Assembly: GCF_900114185.1 (NCBI RefSeq)
Contig: NZ_FOSE01000003.1
Span: 310,001 to 374,000 of the forward strand
Length of the DNA: 64,000 nt
Direction: 5' to 3'
Source: Cellulomonas sp. KH9
GTDB lineage: Bacteria; Actinomycetota; Actinomycetes; Actinomycetales; Cellulomonadaceae
Under the pieces are notes generated by a model. The model saw only the letters and a list, made by a program, of their open reading frames with translations. It was not told the origin of the DNA and searched no databases. Made by a program: the position numbers and the translations under genes. The stretch's first letter is position 1, and each line of letters opens with the position of its first letter. Below are positions 9,075 to 17,776 of this stretch, piece after piece.

Positions 9075-11288
9075 ATGGAGCGGATCGGTCTGACGCCGGG
9101 GTCGGAGGTCGGCGGGTACACGATCGTCGCGCCGCTGGGCTCCGGCGGCATGGGGACGGTGTACCGGGCGGTGGACGGCGGTGGCACCCGCGTCGCGCTG
9201 AAGATGCTGCACCCCCACGTGGGGTCCGACGCCGTCGTGCGGGCGCGGCTCATGCGGGAGGTGGCCGCGCTGCAGCGGCTGCGGCACCCCGCCGTGGCGG
9301 CCGTGCTCGACGCCGAGGCGGACTCGACCGAGGCCTTCCTCGTCACCGAGCTGGTGGCCGGCGACACGCTGACCGAGCACGTGCGCGAGCACGGGCCGCT
9401 GGGTCCGCGGGACCTGCTGACCCTGGCCGAGGGGCTGCGCTCGGCGCTCGCGGCCGTGCACGCGGCCGGTGTGGTCCACCGCGACCTCAAGCCCTCCAAC
9501 GTGCTGGTGACCGACGGCGGCCCGGTGCTCATCGACTTCGGCCTGGCGCAGGGCGTCGACGACGACGCCGACCTCACCTCGGCGGGCTTCGTGCTGGGGA
9601 CGCCCGGGTACCTGGCGCCCGAGCTGCTCGACGGCGGCGAGGCCGGTCCGGCGACGGACCTGTGGGGCTGGGCCGCGTTGCTCGCGTTCGCCGCCACGGG
9701 CCGTGACCCGTTCGGTTCGCGGCCGGTCGAGGCGGTGCTGGCACGTGCGCGGTCGGGTGAGGTGGACCTCGAGGGCGTCGGGCCGCTGACGGCGGCGGCG
9801 ATCGCCGGCGCGCTGCGCCCGGAGCCGGCCGACCGGACGGCCCCGGACGACGTGGTGGCCGCGCTGCGGACCGTCGTCGCCGAGGGTGACCTGCCCGCCG
9901 GCGCGGCCGCCGCAGTCGTGCCCGCCGGCGGGCACGGGGCGTTCGGCGGTGCCGCCGTCGCCGCGGCCGTCGCCGGTGCGACGGGGGTGGCGGTCGCCGG
10001 CACGGGGACGGACGCGGACGATGCGGCCGACGATGGCGCGGACACCGAGGACGCGGACGGCACCGACGCGGCCGACGACGACGCGGCCGACGACGTCGAC
10101 GCGGGCGACGTCGCCCCCGACGCCGACGACGACCTCGCCGACGAGGACCTGGACGACGACGACCTCGACGACGACGACCTCGACGACGACGACCTCGCCG
10201 ACCTCGACGACGACCACGACCTGGAAGCCGACGGCGGCACCGTCGACGCCGACGACGACCTGGACGACGACGACCTGGACGACGACGACCTGGACGACGA
10301 CCCCGACGACGAGGAGCGGTGGGAGGAGGACGACCTCGCCACGGAGCTCGTGGCGCAGCGGCCGTCGCCGCAGGACACGCTGCGCACGGTGGCCGTCGCC
10401 AACGCGGGCGGGGCCGCCGCGACCACCACGGTGCCGCCGGCCACGACGCCGCTGGTCGCGCCCGCCGAGGCGCCGGTGCGGGACGGCCACACCGTGGCAG
10501 TGCCGGTGCGCCGTCCCGCGTCCGTGCCGCCCCCGAGGGGGGACGACGAGCCCGACGGCCACGACCTCGAGGACGAGGGCGACGACGGCGTCCAGGACCC
10601 GGACGGCGTCGGGTGGCTCGAGGACGACCTCGACCGCTCGGAGGGCCCGGAGGGCGAGGGGTCCGGGTACGCCCGCCCGCCCGCGCGTCGTCGCTGGGGG
10701 TCGTTGCTCGCCCTCGGTCTGGTGGTCGCGCTCGCGGGCACCCGCGCGCCGCTGCTCACGCTGGCCGTCGTGCTGGTCCTGGTGGTGGTGGTCCGGACGG
10801 TCGGCACGGCCGTCGAGGCGATGCACACCCGGCGCGAGCGCCGCGGGGTGCGGCGCTCCGACGTGCCGGTCGCCCTCATGGGGACGCCCTGGTACCTGCT
10901 GCGCGCCGTGCTGGGCGTGCTGCCCGCGGTCCTCGTCGGTGGCGCCGTCGTGGTCATCGTCGCGGGCATCGGGTGGTGGCTGCTGGGGTCGGGGCGCTGG
11001 GAGATCGGCGGCTCGCCGCCCGGTGCGGAGCCGCAGGGGCACACGGCGATGCTGGTCGTCGGCGCGCTGGTCGTGCTCGCGGTCGTCCTGCTGTGGTGGG
11101 GCCCGCTGTCGCGCATGACGCGCACCGGGGCGCGGCGGACCCTGGCCGTGGTCGCGCCCGGCCCCGTCGGTGCCCTGGTCGTCGTCGTGCTGGCGCTGGT
11201 GGGTGCGCTGCTGCTGGCCGACGGTGTGCTCGACGTCCGGCCGATCAGCTGGTGGCCCGTCGACGCCCCGCGCCTGCCCGCCGGCTGA
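9075..11288 (+). CDS. Membrane Ser/Thr protein kinase with an Asp-rich linker and C-terminal membrane segments
   Basis: A 737-residue protein. Residues 10-270 form a Hanks-type kinase: glycine loop LGSGGMGTVYRA, ATP-binding lysine in VALKML (K43), catalytic loop VVHRDLKPSNVLV (D137), DFG at about 154, and APE in GYLAPELL. Residues about 313-421 are an extreme low-complexity acidic stretch built of Asp with interspersed Leu/Ala. At least four hydrophobic segments follow at about 541-580, 615-640, 660-680 and 698-722. Actinobacterial PknB-type kinases usually carry one membrane segment and PASTA domains; this has neither arrangement. It is divergent from otsA. Substrates are unknown. Confidence 0.88.
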   Translation: MERIGLTPGSEVGGYTIVAPLGSGGMGTVYRAVDGGGTRVALKMLHPHVGSDAVVRARLMREVAALQRLRHPAVAAVLDAEADSTEAFLVTELVAGDTLTEHVREHGPLGPRDLLTLAEGLRSALAAVHAAGVVHRDLKPSNVLVTDGGPVLIDFGLAQGVDDDADLTSAGFVLGTPGYLAPELLDGGEAGPATDLWGWAALLAFAATGRDPFGSRPVEAVLARARSGEVDLEGVGPLTAAAIAGALRPEPADRTAPDDVVAALRTVVAEGDLPAGAAAAVVPAGGHGAFGGAAVAAAVAGATGVAVAGTGTDADDAADDGADTEDADGTDAADDDAADDVDAGDVAPDADDDLADEDLDDDDLDDDDLDDDDLADLDDDHDLEADGGTVDADDDLDDDDLDDDDLDDDPDDEERWEEDDLATELVAQRPSPQDTLRTVAVANAGGAAATTTVPPATTPLVAPAEAPVRDGHTVAVPVRRPASVPPPRGDDEPDGHDLEDEGDDGVQDPDGVGWLEDDLDRSEGPEGEGSGYARPPARRRWGSLLALGLVVALAGTRAPLLTLAVVLVLVVVVRTVGTAVEAMHTRRERRGVRRSDVPVALMGTPWYLLRAVLGVLPAVLVGGAVVVIVAGIGWWLLGSGRWEIGGSPPGAEPQGHTAMLVVGALVVLAVVLLWWGPLSRMTRTGARRTLAVVAPGPVGALVVVVLALVGALLLADGVLDVRPISWWPVDAPRLPAG

Positions 11289-11330
11289 GCCCGGGACCTT
11301 TCGCGGGGGTCCGGGCCGGGTACCTGCCTC

Positions 11331-11336
11331 TACCCT
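11331..11336 (+). promoter_or_regulatory. -10 box TACCCT before a probably leaderless gene
   Basis: TACCCT lies 7 bases before the GTG at 11344. No Shine-Dalgarno sequence fits between them, so the mRNA may begin at the start codon. Confidence 0.5.
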
Positions 11337-11343
11337 GGGTCGC

Positions 11344-11853
11344 GTGCACGTGACCTCGGACCTGCGGACGGCCGCCGGCCTGCACGCGCGCGCCCGCGTG
11401 ACGGGTGCGCTCGGTGCGGCGGTGGCGCTCGCGTCGGTCGTGCTCGGGGTCCACGGGCGGGTGCTGCTGCACCAGTGCGTCACGGCCGACGGCCCTCTCG
11501 CGTCGCTCGGCGTCCGGCTCGCGGTCCTGCGCTCGGCGGTGGAGTGCCCCGACGGCACGCTCGGCCTCGGTCCCGCGTCGCACGGCGCGGTCCTGCTGCT
11601 CAGCGTCGCGGCGCCCGTCGTGGCGGCGCACCTGCTGCTGACGGCCGCCGGCCTCGGCCTCGGCGTCGTGGCGCGCCGCGGTCTGCGCGCTGCCGCCCGG
11701 GTGGCAGCACGCCTGCTGCCGGGTCCCGCGACGGCGGGCCTGCCGGTGCTCGCCGGCCGGGTCGCGGCGGTGCCCCCGGCCCTGCCCGCACGGGTCCGGC
11801 ACGACCGCCGCCACGACCCCGCACGTCCCCGGCGCGGGCCGCCGGCGCACTGA
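11344..11853 (+). CDS. Small membrane protein of unknown function
   Basis: A 169-residue protein with two or three hydrophobic segments: about 20-40 (GALGAAVALASVVLGVHG) and about 80-110 (AVLLLSVAAPVVAAHLLLTA). Two cysteines in HQCV and VECPDG lie between them and may face the same side. The tail is Arg/Pro/His-rich and basic. I do not recognise the family. It sits directly upstream of a DsbA-family gene in the same direction (59 bases apart), so a role in the membrane or in redox handling is possible but is inference only. GTG 11350 is an alternative start. Confidence 0.6.
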   Translation: MHVTSDLRTAAGLHARARVTGALGAAVALASVVLGVHGRVLLHQCVTADGPLASLGVRLAVLRSAVECPDGTLGLGPASHGAVLLLSVAAPVVAAHLLLTAAGLGLGVVARRGLRAAARVAARLLPGPATAGLPVLAGRVAAVPPALPARVRHDRRHDPARPRRGPPAH

Positions 11854-11912
11854 CGCGCCCTCGCCCGCACCCCCGGCCGGGACGTCCCGGCCCCCCGAAC
11901 CCAGGAGCACCC

Positions 11913-12833
11913 ATGCCCAGCAACGCCCCCCGTCCCACCAAGTCGCAGCGCCGCGACGACGCCCGCGCCAAGGCGCTCGCGATGCGCCAGGAGCAGGAGC
12001 GCAAGGCCAGGCGAACCCGCATGATCGCGATCACGGGCCTGGTCGCCGCCGTGCTCGTCCTCGGTGCCGTCATCTTCGCCATCGTCCGCCAGGGCCAGGC
12101 GAACGCCGAGGCCTACGCGGACGTCGTGTACGCCGCCGGCACCCAGGACACCGTGGTCCCGGCACCCGAGGACGTCGACGCCCCGGAGGCCGCCGACGCC
12201 GCCGGTGGCATCCCGATCAGCGCCGCCGGCGTCGGGGAGGCGGGCGAGGACGACGTCGTCGTCGAGGTGTACTTCGACTTCATGTGCCCGTGGTGCGGGA
12301 AGTTCGACCGCGCCAACTCGGGCGAGCTCGACGCGCTGGCCGCCGGCGAGGGCGTCACGGTCGTCTACAAGAACATCGCGTTCCTCGACGGCCAGTCCCA
12401 GGGCACGTTCTTCTCGACCCGTGCCGCCAACGCCGCGGCCGTCGTCGCGGCGGAGGACCCGGAGCACTACAGCGACTTCGTGACCGCCGTCTTCGAGGAG
12501 GAGCCCCAGGAGGGCACCGCCGGCATCAAGGACAGCCGCCTCGCGGAGATCGCGGTCGAGGTCGGCGTGCCGCAGAAGGTCGCCGACACCTTCACCGAGA
12601 CGGTCGACGGCACCTACCAGGTCGCGACGTCCGACGACGCGACCGAGGAGCGCGAAGGCACGTGGCGCCGGTACGCGCCGTTCGTCGCCTCGGCCACCCA
12701 GCAGGCCGCGACCGACCTCGGCGGGCTCAGCACCCCGACCGTCCTCATCGACGGCAAGAAGTGGGAGGGCGACCTGTACACGCCCGGCCCGCTCACGCAG
12801 GCCGTGCTCGAGGCCGTCGCCGCCAAGGGCTGA
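11913..12833 (+). CDS. Membrane-anchored DsbA-family thioredoxin-like protein
   Basis: A 306-residue protein with a basic N-terminus (about 1-35), one membrane segment at about 37-59 (MIAITGLVAAVLVLGAVIFA), and an extracytoplasmic thioredoxin-fold domain. The active site is C125-P-W-C128 in YFDFMCPWCGKF. The helical insert follows and the cis-Pro region is GLSTPTVLIDGKKW. By family it forms, isomerises or reduces disulfides in exported proteins. The CPWC dipeptide differs from the CPHC of E. coli DsbA and gives no firm redox prediction. AGGAG precedes the ATG. It has no obvious redox partner in the window apart from the Cys-bearing membrane protein upstream. Confidence 0.88.
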   Translation: MPSNAPRPTKSQRRDDARAKALAMRQEQERKARRTRMIAITGLVAAVLVLGAVIFAIVRQGQANAEAYADVVYAAGTQDTVVPAPEDVDAPEAADAAGGIPISAAGVGEAGEDDVVVEVYFDFMCPWCGKFDRANSGELDALAAGEGVTVVYKNIAFLDGQSQGTFFSTRAANAAAVVAAEDPEHYSDFVTAVFEEEPQEGTAGIKDSRLAEIAVEVGVPQKVADTFTETVDGTYQVATSDDATEEREGTWRRYAPFVASATQQAATDLGGLSTPTVLIDGKKWEGDLYTPGPLTQAVLEAVAAKG

Positions 12834-12842
12834 CCGCACGCC

Positions 12843-12874
12843 ACCGGCGCCCGTCCTGCGGGGCGGGCGCCGGT
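12843..12874 (+). terminator. Hairpin terminator after the DsbA-family gene
   Basis: ACCGGCGCCCG and CGGGCGCCGGT form a perfect 11-bp stem with a 10-base loop, starting 10 bases after the stop codon. There is no U-tract. Confidence 0.65.
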
Positions 12875-12888
12875 CGCGTCCCGGCCGG

Positions 12889-12894
12889 TACCCT
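12889..12894 (+). promoter_or_regulatory. -10 box TACCCT of the tRNA-Thr gene
   Basis: TACCCT ends 9 bases before the 5' end of the mature tRNA, a plausible position for a promoter giving a very short 5' leader. The -35 region is weak. Confidence 0.45.
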
Positions 12895-12903
12895 GGCCGC
12901 CTC

Positions 12904-12980
12904 GCCTCCTTAGCTCAGCTGGCCAGAGCAGCTGTCTTGTAAACAGCAGGTCGTCGGTTCGAATCCGACAGGGGGCTCCA
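12904..12980 (+). tRNA. tRNA-Thr (anticodon TGT), CCA encoded
   Basis: The acceptor GCCTCCT pairs with AGGGGGC. The anticodon stem GCTGT/ACAGC encloses the loop CTTGTAA, so the anticodon is TGT (12938-12940), reading ACA and by wobble other Thr codons. The T arm contains GGTTCGAATCC. The discriminator is T at 12977 and CCA follows at 12978-12980. Confidence 0.95.
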
Positions 12981-12983
12981 CGG

Positions 12984-13006
12984 GCTCGGGGCGTCACGCC
13001 CCGAGC
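12984..13006. terminator. Hairpin terminator shared by tRNA-Thr and the AP endonuclease gene
   Basis: GCTCGGGGCG and CGCCCCGAGC form a perfect 10-bp stem. The 3-base loop TCA is the complement of the endonuclease stop codon TGA. It starts 3 bases after the tRNA CCA end. The tRNA would be terminated inside the neighbouring reading frame, and the convergent gene carries its own terminator across its stop codon. Confidence 0.7.
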
Positions 13007-13755
13007 GCCTCGCGCAGGCGTGCGATGTCGTCGGCCTGCGTCTGCGAGGGCGTCTCGACGACGGCGTCGCAGCCGGCCTCCCGCACGACGTGCGCGATCA
13101 GCTCGGGCGGGATCGTGCCGTCGGCGAAGCCGGCGTGCCGGTCCCGGCTCGACCCCTGCGGGTCCCGCGACGAGTTGGCGTGCACGAGGTCGATGCGGCC
13201 CGTGATCGCGGTCAGGCGCTCGACGATCGTCTCGAGGTCCTCGCCCGCCGCCCAGGCGTGGCAGGTGTCGAGGCACACGCCGACGTCGTAGCCGCCGATC
13301 GCGTCCCACAGCATCGCCCAGCGGTCCAGCGTGCGGGCGCACGCGTTCTCCCCGCCCGCGGTGTTCTCCACCAGCACGCGCACCGGGAACGTGGCGCGCT
13401 CGAACGTCTTGCGCCAGTTGTCGATGCCCGTGGCGACGTCGTCGCCGTCGCCGACGTGCCCGCCGTGCACCACCAGGCCCCGCGCGCCCAGGTCCGCGGC
13501 GGCCGCGGCGTGCTGCGCGACCATGGTGCGGCTCGGGATGCGGATCCGGTTGTTGGTGGACGCGACGTTCACGAGGTACGGCGCGTGGGCGTAGATCCCC
13601 AGCCCGGAGGCGACCAGGTCGTCGGCGTCCGGCCGGCGGACCGGCTTCTTCCAGCCCTGGGGGTCGGCGAGGAACACCTGGACCGCGTCCGCGCCGACGC
13701 GCTCGGCCTCGACCAGCGGCTCCTCGCCGCGCACGTGCGCCCCGATCAGCACCAC
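12994..13755 (-). CDS. nfo: Deoxyribonuclease IV / AP endonuclease family 2 (Nfo-like)
   Basis: A 253-residue TIM-barrel endonuclease. By family it cuts at abasic sites in base-excision repair with three zinc ions. Metal-ligand segments are visible: IGAHV, YAHAPYLVNVAS, LVVHGGHVG, VLVENTAGG, VCLDTCHAWAAG, DLVHANSS and a DRHAGFADG segment. The gene has AAGGAGG before two consecutive GTG codons; GTG 13755 is 5 bases and GTG 13752 is 8 bases from it, and either could be used. It is slightly shorter than E. coli Nfo (285 residues). It converges on tRNA-Thr. It could be a sugar-phosphate isomerase relative, but the metal motifs favour Nfo. Confidence 0.88.
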   Translation of the reverse strand: MVLIGAHVRGEEPLVEAERVGADAVQVFLADPQGWKKPVRRPDADDLVASGLGIYAHAPYLVNVASTNNRIRIPSRTMVAQHAAAAADLGARGLVVHGGHVGDGDDVATGIDNWRKTFERATFPVRVLVENTAGGENACARTLDRWAMLWDAIGGYDVGVCLDTCHAWAAGEDLETIVERLTAITGRIDLVHANSSRDPQGSSRDRHAGFADGTIPPELIAHVVREAGCDAVVETPSQTQADDIARLREALGA

Positions 13756-13795
13756 GAGAGCCTCCTTCGTGCCGCGCACCGCTCGTGCGCGGCGG

Positions 13796-14467
13796 TCACA
13801 GGGACGGACCGGTCTCCTCCAGCAGACGCAGCGCCGCGCTCACCCGGGGGTTCAGCGACGGCGCGGCGTCGATGCCGAGCGTCGAGTACACCGCGTACAC
13901 GTGGTTCTGCACCGACTTCTCGGTGATCTTCAGCCGCTCGGCGATGCCCGCGTTCGACAGCCCCTGCGCGAGCAGGCGCAGCACCTCGTACTGCCGGTGC
14001 GTCAGCCGTGCGACCGCCGACCCGGCGCGGGGCGACACACGCTCCAGCAGCGCGGGGTCGAGCACCGTCTCCCCGACGGCCGCCGCGCGGACGGCGTGCA
14101 GCAGCGCGGACTCGCTGGTGGTGCTCGTCTTCGACAGGTAGCACCAGCCGTGCGCCACGTCCCGCGGCAGGTCCAGCAGCAGCTCCATCGCGTCGTGCGC
14201 GGAGAGCAGGAGCACACCCAGGTCGGGCTGCGAGCGGCGCAGCACGACGCCCAGGGCGATGCCGTTGCCGTCGGGCAGGTCGATGTCGAGCACCACGACG
14301 TCGGCCGTGCCGGGCGTCAGCACGCGGCGGGCCTCGGTCACGGTGCCGACGGCGGCCACCACCTCGAGGTCGCCCGAGTCCGTGAGCGTGCGCTCGAGCA
14401 TGGAGCGGAAGAGCGGCTGGTCCTCGACGAGGGCGACGCGCAGGCGGCGTTGGGAGGTCGGCATCAT
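13796..14467 (-). CDS. NarL/LuxR-family response regulator
   Basis: A 223-residue two-component regulator. The receiver domain (about 8-125) has the acidic pocket in VALVEDQPLF and the phospho-acceptor D61 in VVVLDIDLPDGNG. The Lys of the receiver pocket is in YLSKTST. The C-terminal LuxR-type helix-turn-helix (about 155-220) contains LTHRQYEVLRLLAQGLSN and KSVQNHVYAVYSTLG. I chose ATG 14467 because a CATACT box lies 7 bases upstream on the minus strand, which suggests a leaderless message; a GTG at 14485 would overlap that box. It is divergent from the histidine kinase gene 80 bases away, which is the likely partner. Confidence 0.87.
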   Translation of the reverse strand: MMPTSQRRLRVALVEDQPLFRSMLERTLTDSGDLEVVAAVGTVTEARRVLTPGTADVVVLDIDLPDGNGIALGVVLRRSQPDLGVLLLSAHDAMELLLDLPRDVAHGWCYLSKTSTTSESALLHAVRAAAVGETVLDPALLERVSPRAGSAVARLTHRQYEVLRLLAQGLSNAGIAERLKITEKSVQNHVYAVYSTLGIDAAPSLNPRVSAALRLLEETGPSL

Positions 14468-14474
14468 CGTGACC

Positions 14475-14480
14475 AGTATG
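14475..14480 (-). promoter_or_regulatory. -10-like box CATACT for the NarL-type regulator
   Basis: Read on the minus strand, CATACT ends 7 bases before ATG 14467, the same spacing as the other leaderless candidates. It lies in the short divergent region shared with the kinase gene. Confidence 0.4.
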
Positions 14481-14547
14481 GTCACGGCGGGGCCGCCGTG
14501 ACCGACGACGCGCGACGCGGTCCGCCCGCGGGACCGGAGGGGGGCAG

Positions 14548-15717
14548 ATGGCGGTGGTCCGTGACGTGCCTGCCGGCGTGCGCGAGCAGGACGAGGCGGC
14601 CGACCGGGGGACTCTCCTGCGCGGCGCCGGCGTCATCGCCCTGGGGTACGCCGTCGGTGCGTCCGTGCAGAGCGCCTGGATCTACGCGGAGCTCGTGCCG
14701 GACTGGGCGGACGTGCAGCTGTGGCGCCGGCTGGCCGCCAACGGCGTCGCCGTGGTCGGGCTCGTCGGGGCGCTCGCCGTGCTGGGGGTGCACCGGGTCC
14801 GAGGGCTGCCGACGATCGCGGCACGCCTGGTGATCGCAGCGGCCACCATGGCGTGGCTGCGCACGGTGCTGCAGGTGCTGCTCGGCGTGCACCCGGCCGA
14901 CGGCGTGCGGTCCCTGAGCGCCGAGCTGGTCACGGGTGCGGTCATCGCGGTGATCGCCGGGTCCGCCGGCGCCTGGGCGATGGTGGCGGGCCGCCGGGCC
15001 CGGGCATCGGCGCGGGCCGCCGAGCGAGAGGCGATGAGCGTGGAGCTCGCGCTGCGTGCGCTGGAGGCCGAGGAGATCCGGGTCCGCCGCCAGGTCGCCG
15101 AAGGGCTGCACGGCACGGTGCAGCAGCGGCTGCTGCTCGTCGACGCACGGTTGGCGGCCGCTCAGGACGCCGCCTCGCAGAGCGTGCCGTCCGTCGCGGA
15201 CGAGATCGGGTGGGCGCGCGCCGAGCTGGCGGAGTCCCGCGAGCGCGACGTGCGGCGCGTCAGCCGCCTGCTGTACCCCGAGCGGCTGGAGATGGGTGTC
15301 GCGCCGGCGGTGCGCGCGCTGCTCAGCCGCCTGCCGGCGACCATCGCGACCCGCCTGGACGTCGGGGCCGGGCTGCGGGAGGTCGACGACCCCTCGCTCG
15401 TCGGGCTCACGATCGCGGAGCGGCTGCTCGCGGTGCGGGTGGTGGAGGAGGCGGTGACCAACGCGCTGAAGAACGGTCCGCCGTCCGCGGTGGAGGTGCG
15501 GCTCGACGTCGTGGACCACGAGCTGCTCGTGCGGGTGGAGAACGACGGCGCCCCGTTCGAGCCGCCTGCGGTGCGCGACCCGGTCTCCGGGACGTCGCGC
15601 CTGGACCAGCGGCTGCGGCTGGCGGGCGGGCGGCTGGCGGTGTCGCGGCGCGAGCCGACGGGAGCGGTCGTGGAGGCCGCCCTGCCGCTGGGCGTCCTGC
15701 CCCCGGACGGCGGCTGA
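14548..15717 (+). CDS. Membrane sensor histidine kinase of the NarX/DesK type
   Basis: A 389-residue kinase. Four hydrophobic segments occupy about 25-155 (for example GVAVVGLVGALAVLGV and AVIAVIAGSAGAWAMVAG). The dimerisation/phospho-acceptor helix contains GLHGTVQQRL with H188 as the likely autophosphorylated residue. A minimal HATPase domain follows (about 270-385) with VVEEAVTNALKNG as N box and RVENDGAPF as a G1-like box. There is no separate sensor domain, so it probably senses through the membrane segments. GGAGG lies before the ATG. Its partner should be the divergent NarL-type regulator at 13796-14467. Confidence 0.88.
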   Translation: MAVVRDVPAGVREQDEAADRGTLLRGAGVIALGYAVGASVQSAWIYAELVPDWADVQLWRRLAANGVAVVGLVGALAVLGVHRVRGLPTIAARLVIAAATMAWLRTVLQVLLGVHPADGVRSLSAELVTGAVIAVIAGSAGAWAMVAGRRARASARAAEREAMSVELALRALEAEEIRVRRQVAEGLHGTVQQRLLLVDARLAAAQDAASQSVPSVADEIGWARAELAESRERDVRRVSRLLYPERLEMGVAPAVRALLSRLPATIATRLDVGAGLREVDDPSLVGLTIAERLLAVRVVEEAVTNALKNGPPSAVEVRLDVVDHELLVRVENDGAPFEPPAVRDPVSGTSRLDQRLRLAGGRLAVSRREPTGAVVEAALPLGVLPPDGG

Positions 15718-15749
15718 TCCGTCCCCCGCGTCCCGGAGCCGGCGGGACC

Positions 15750-16601
15750 TCACTCCACGGGGGCCAGCTCGGGTCTCTTCGGCACCCGAAGGTTCCCCGA
15801 CGACGTGCGGCGCAGGCGTCGCGTCGCCCACGGGTACGCGTACTCGCGCAGCCAGCGGGCGTCGGCGCGGGCCTGCACCATGCGCGGCACGGGCGGCAGC
15901 GGGGCGAGCGGGTCGTCCCAGTCCTCCCGGTCGGGCGGCAGCCCGAGCGCGACCAGCGCCGCCTGCGAGACGCGGGCGTGCCCGTCGGTGGTGAGGTGGA
16001 TCCGGTCCTCGGACCACAGGCGCCAGTCCAGCAGGCTGCGCATGCCCCAGGGGTCGACCACGTACGCGCCCTGGCGCCGCGCGATGGACCACACGTGCGC
16101 GTTGAACACGCCGGCCCGCATCCGCGTGGCGCGGACCAGGGGGCTCTCGCGGGCGTCGAAGCCCGTGCTCAGCAGCACGTCGACGCCCTGGGCGCGGACG
16201 GCCGCGACGGCGCGCTCCAGGTCGGCGGCCACCCGGTCGACGTCCACGGCCGGGCGCAGGATGTCGTTGCCGCCCCCGACGATGCTCACCAGGTCCGGCT
16301 CCATGGCGAGCGCCGCGGGCACCTGCTCGGTGAGGATCGGGCGCATGAGGCGGCCACGGACGGCCAGGTTCGCGTACTCGAGCGGCGCGAGCCCGGCGGC
16401 GGTGCGGCGCCGCGACAGGTGCGAGGCCAGCAGGTCCGCCCAGCCGCGCAGCGGTGCCTCGGGCCCCGCCGGTGCGTCCCACAGGCCCTCGGTGAACGAG
16501 TCGCCGCAGGCGACGTAGCGCGTCCACCGGGGTGCGTCCGCGGGTGGGGTCGGGGGGTGGGGCGTCGTGGGCGGGTCGGACGCGTCGGGTGCGGACGTCA
16601 T
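15750..16601 (-). CDS. SGNH/GDSL hydrolase
   Basis: A 283-residue SGNH-fold esterase/lipase-like protein. Block I is ACGDSFTEG with the catalytic Ser, block II is EYANLAVRGR with Gly/Asn, block III is VGGGNDI with Asn, and block V is DRIHLTTDGH with catalytic Asp and His. The first 25 residues are Pro/Ser/Thr-rich without a hydrophobic core, so no signal peptide is seen and the protein is probably cytoplasmic. The ester substrate is unknown. It converges on the histidine kinase gene with a 32-base gap. Confidence 0.88.
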   Translation of the reverse strand: MTSAPDASDPPTTPHPPTPPADAPRWTRYVACGDSFTEGLWDAPAGPEAPLRGWADLLASHLSRRRTAAGLAPLEYANLAVRGRLMRPILTEQVPAALAMEPDLVSIVGGGNDILRPAVDVDRVAADLERAVAAVRAQGVDVLLSTGFDARESPLVRATRMRAGVFNAHVWSIARRQGAYVVDPWGMRSLLDWRLWSEDRIHLTTDGHARVSQAALVALGLPPDREDWDDPLAPLPPVPRMVQARADARWLREYAYPWATRRLRRTSSGNLRVPKRPELAPVE

Positions 16602-16666
16602 CCCCCCATCATGCGACGGACCGGGCGGCGGGGAGGTCGGATCGGCCTGCGCACCGTCGCGCCCGC

Positions 16667-17341
16667 TCAGGGCAGCCGCCAGTCCACGGGCTCGGCCCCC
16701 TGCTCGCGCAATAACGCGTCGACCGCGGAGAAGGGACGGGACCCGAAGAACCCGCGGGACGCCGACAGCGGGCTCGGGTGCGGGCCGGCGACGACCGGGA
16801 CGTCACCGAGCGCCGGCCGCAGCTGCTGCGCGTCGCGCCCCCACAGCACCGCCACCAGCGGTCCGCCCCGCTCGACCAGAGCCGCGACCGCGCGGTCGGT
16901 GACCTGCTCCCAGCCCTTGCCGCGGTGCGACGCGGGGGCGCCGGGCCGGACGGTGAGGACGCGGTTGAGGAGCATGACGCCGCGGTCCGCCCAGGGGGAG
17001 AGGTCGCCGCTGGTGGGCTGCGGCACACCGACGTCCGCCACGAGCTCGCGGAAGACGTTCTGCAGCGAGCGCGGCAGCGGGTGGACGTCCGGCTGCACCG
17101 AGAACGACAGGCCCATCGCGTGGCCGGGGGTGGGGTAGGGGTCCTGCCCGACGACCAGCACGCGCACGTCGGCCAGCGGGCGGCGGAACGCGCGCAGCAC
17201 GTCGTCCCCCGCGGGCAGGTACCCGCGCCCGGCGGCGACCTCCTCGCGCAGGAACAGTCCCGCGGCGCGCAGCGCGGGCTCGACGGGGGCCAGGGCGCGC
17301 GCCCAGTCGGGCGCGACGAGGTCGTCCAGAGGTGCCTCCAC
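16667..17341 (-). CDS. ung: Uracil-DNA glycosylase, family 1
   Basis: A 224-residue enzyme that removes uracil from DNA. The water-activating loop is [20 protein letters not shown], the uracil-binding strand is [12 protein letters not shown], and the minor-groove leucine loop is [15 protein letters not shown]. The ending [10 protein letters not shown] and the [11 protein letters not shown] loop match the mycobacterial Ung type. The frame is open far upstream on this strand; I set the start at GTG 17341, which gives the usual family length. It is divergent from the DUF3263 gene. Confidence 0.95.
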   Translation of the reverse strand: MEAPLDDLVAPDWARALAPVEPALRAAGLFLREEVAAGRGYLPAGDDVLRAFRRPLADVRVLVVGQDPYPTPGHAMGLSFSVQPDVHPLPRSLQNVFRELVADVGVPQPTSGDLSPWADRGVMLLNRVLTVRPGAPASHRGKGWEQVTDRAVAALVERGGPLVAVLWGRDAQQLRPALGDVPVVAGPHPSPLSASRGFFGSRPFSAVDALLREQGAEPVDWRLP

Positions 17342-17440
17342 GGGGTGGCACGCTACCCGCGCGGTCGAATGACACCCGTGTGGTTCGCCGCGTACGATGC
17401 CGGGCGGAGCACCGACGGCACGGCGCGACGAGGAGGAGCC

Positions 17441-17752
17441 ATGGACGGCACGGCCACCCACGCGGTCGCGGGCGACCTGCGCGACGACGAGCGCGGCACC
17501 GACGGACTCAGCGAGCGGGACCGGCAGGTCCTGGCGTTCGAGCGGCAGTGGTGGAAGTACGCCGGCGCCAAGGAGCAGGCGGTCCGCGAGCTCTTCGACA
17601 TGTCGGCCACCCGCTACTACCAGCTGCTCAACGCGCTGATCGACGACCCCGCCGCGCTCGCGCACGACCCGATGCTCGTCAAGCGGCTGCGTCGGATGCG
17701 CTCGTCCCGTCAGCGGGCGCGTACCGCCCGTCGCCTGGGCGCCGAGGCCTGA
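17441..17752 (+). CDS. DUF3263 protein, small helix-turn-helix-like
   Basis: A 103-residue protein of the actinobacterial DUF3263 family. The domain spans about 25-90: [20 protein letters not shown], then a predicted helix-turn-helix-like stretch [20 protein letters not shown] and [16 protein letters not shown]. The C-terminus is strongly basic. The shape suggests DNA binding, but no function is established. AGGAGGAG stands 3-10 bases before the ATG. The LytR_C gene follows in the same direction; this pairing recurs in actinobacteria. Confidence 0.85.
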   Translation: MDGTATHAVAGDLRDDERGTDGLSERDRQVLAFERQWWKYAGAKEQAVRELFDMSATRYYQLLNALIDDPAALAHDPMLVKRLRRMRSSRQRARTARRLGAEA

Positions 17753-17776
17753 GTCGCCCCGGGTGCCCGGTACGTC

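Noticed and set aside
17100-17170. Apparently mutated active-site loop of Ung (GQDPYP instead of GQDPYH)
   Set aside because: The same [11 protein letters not shown] loop is normal in mycobacterial and related actinobacterial Ung.
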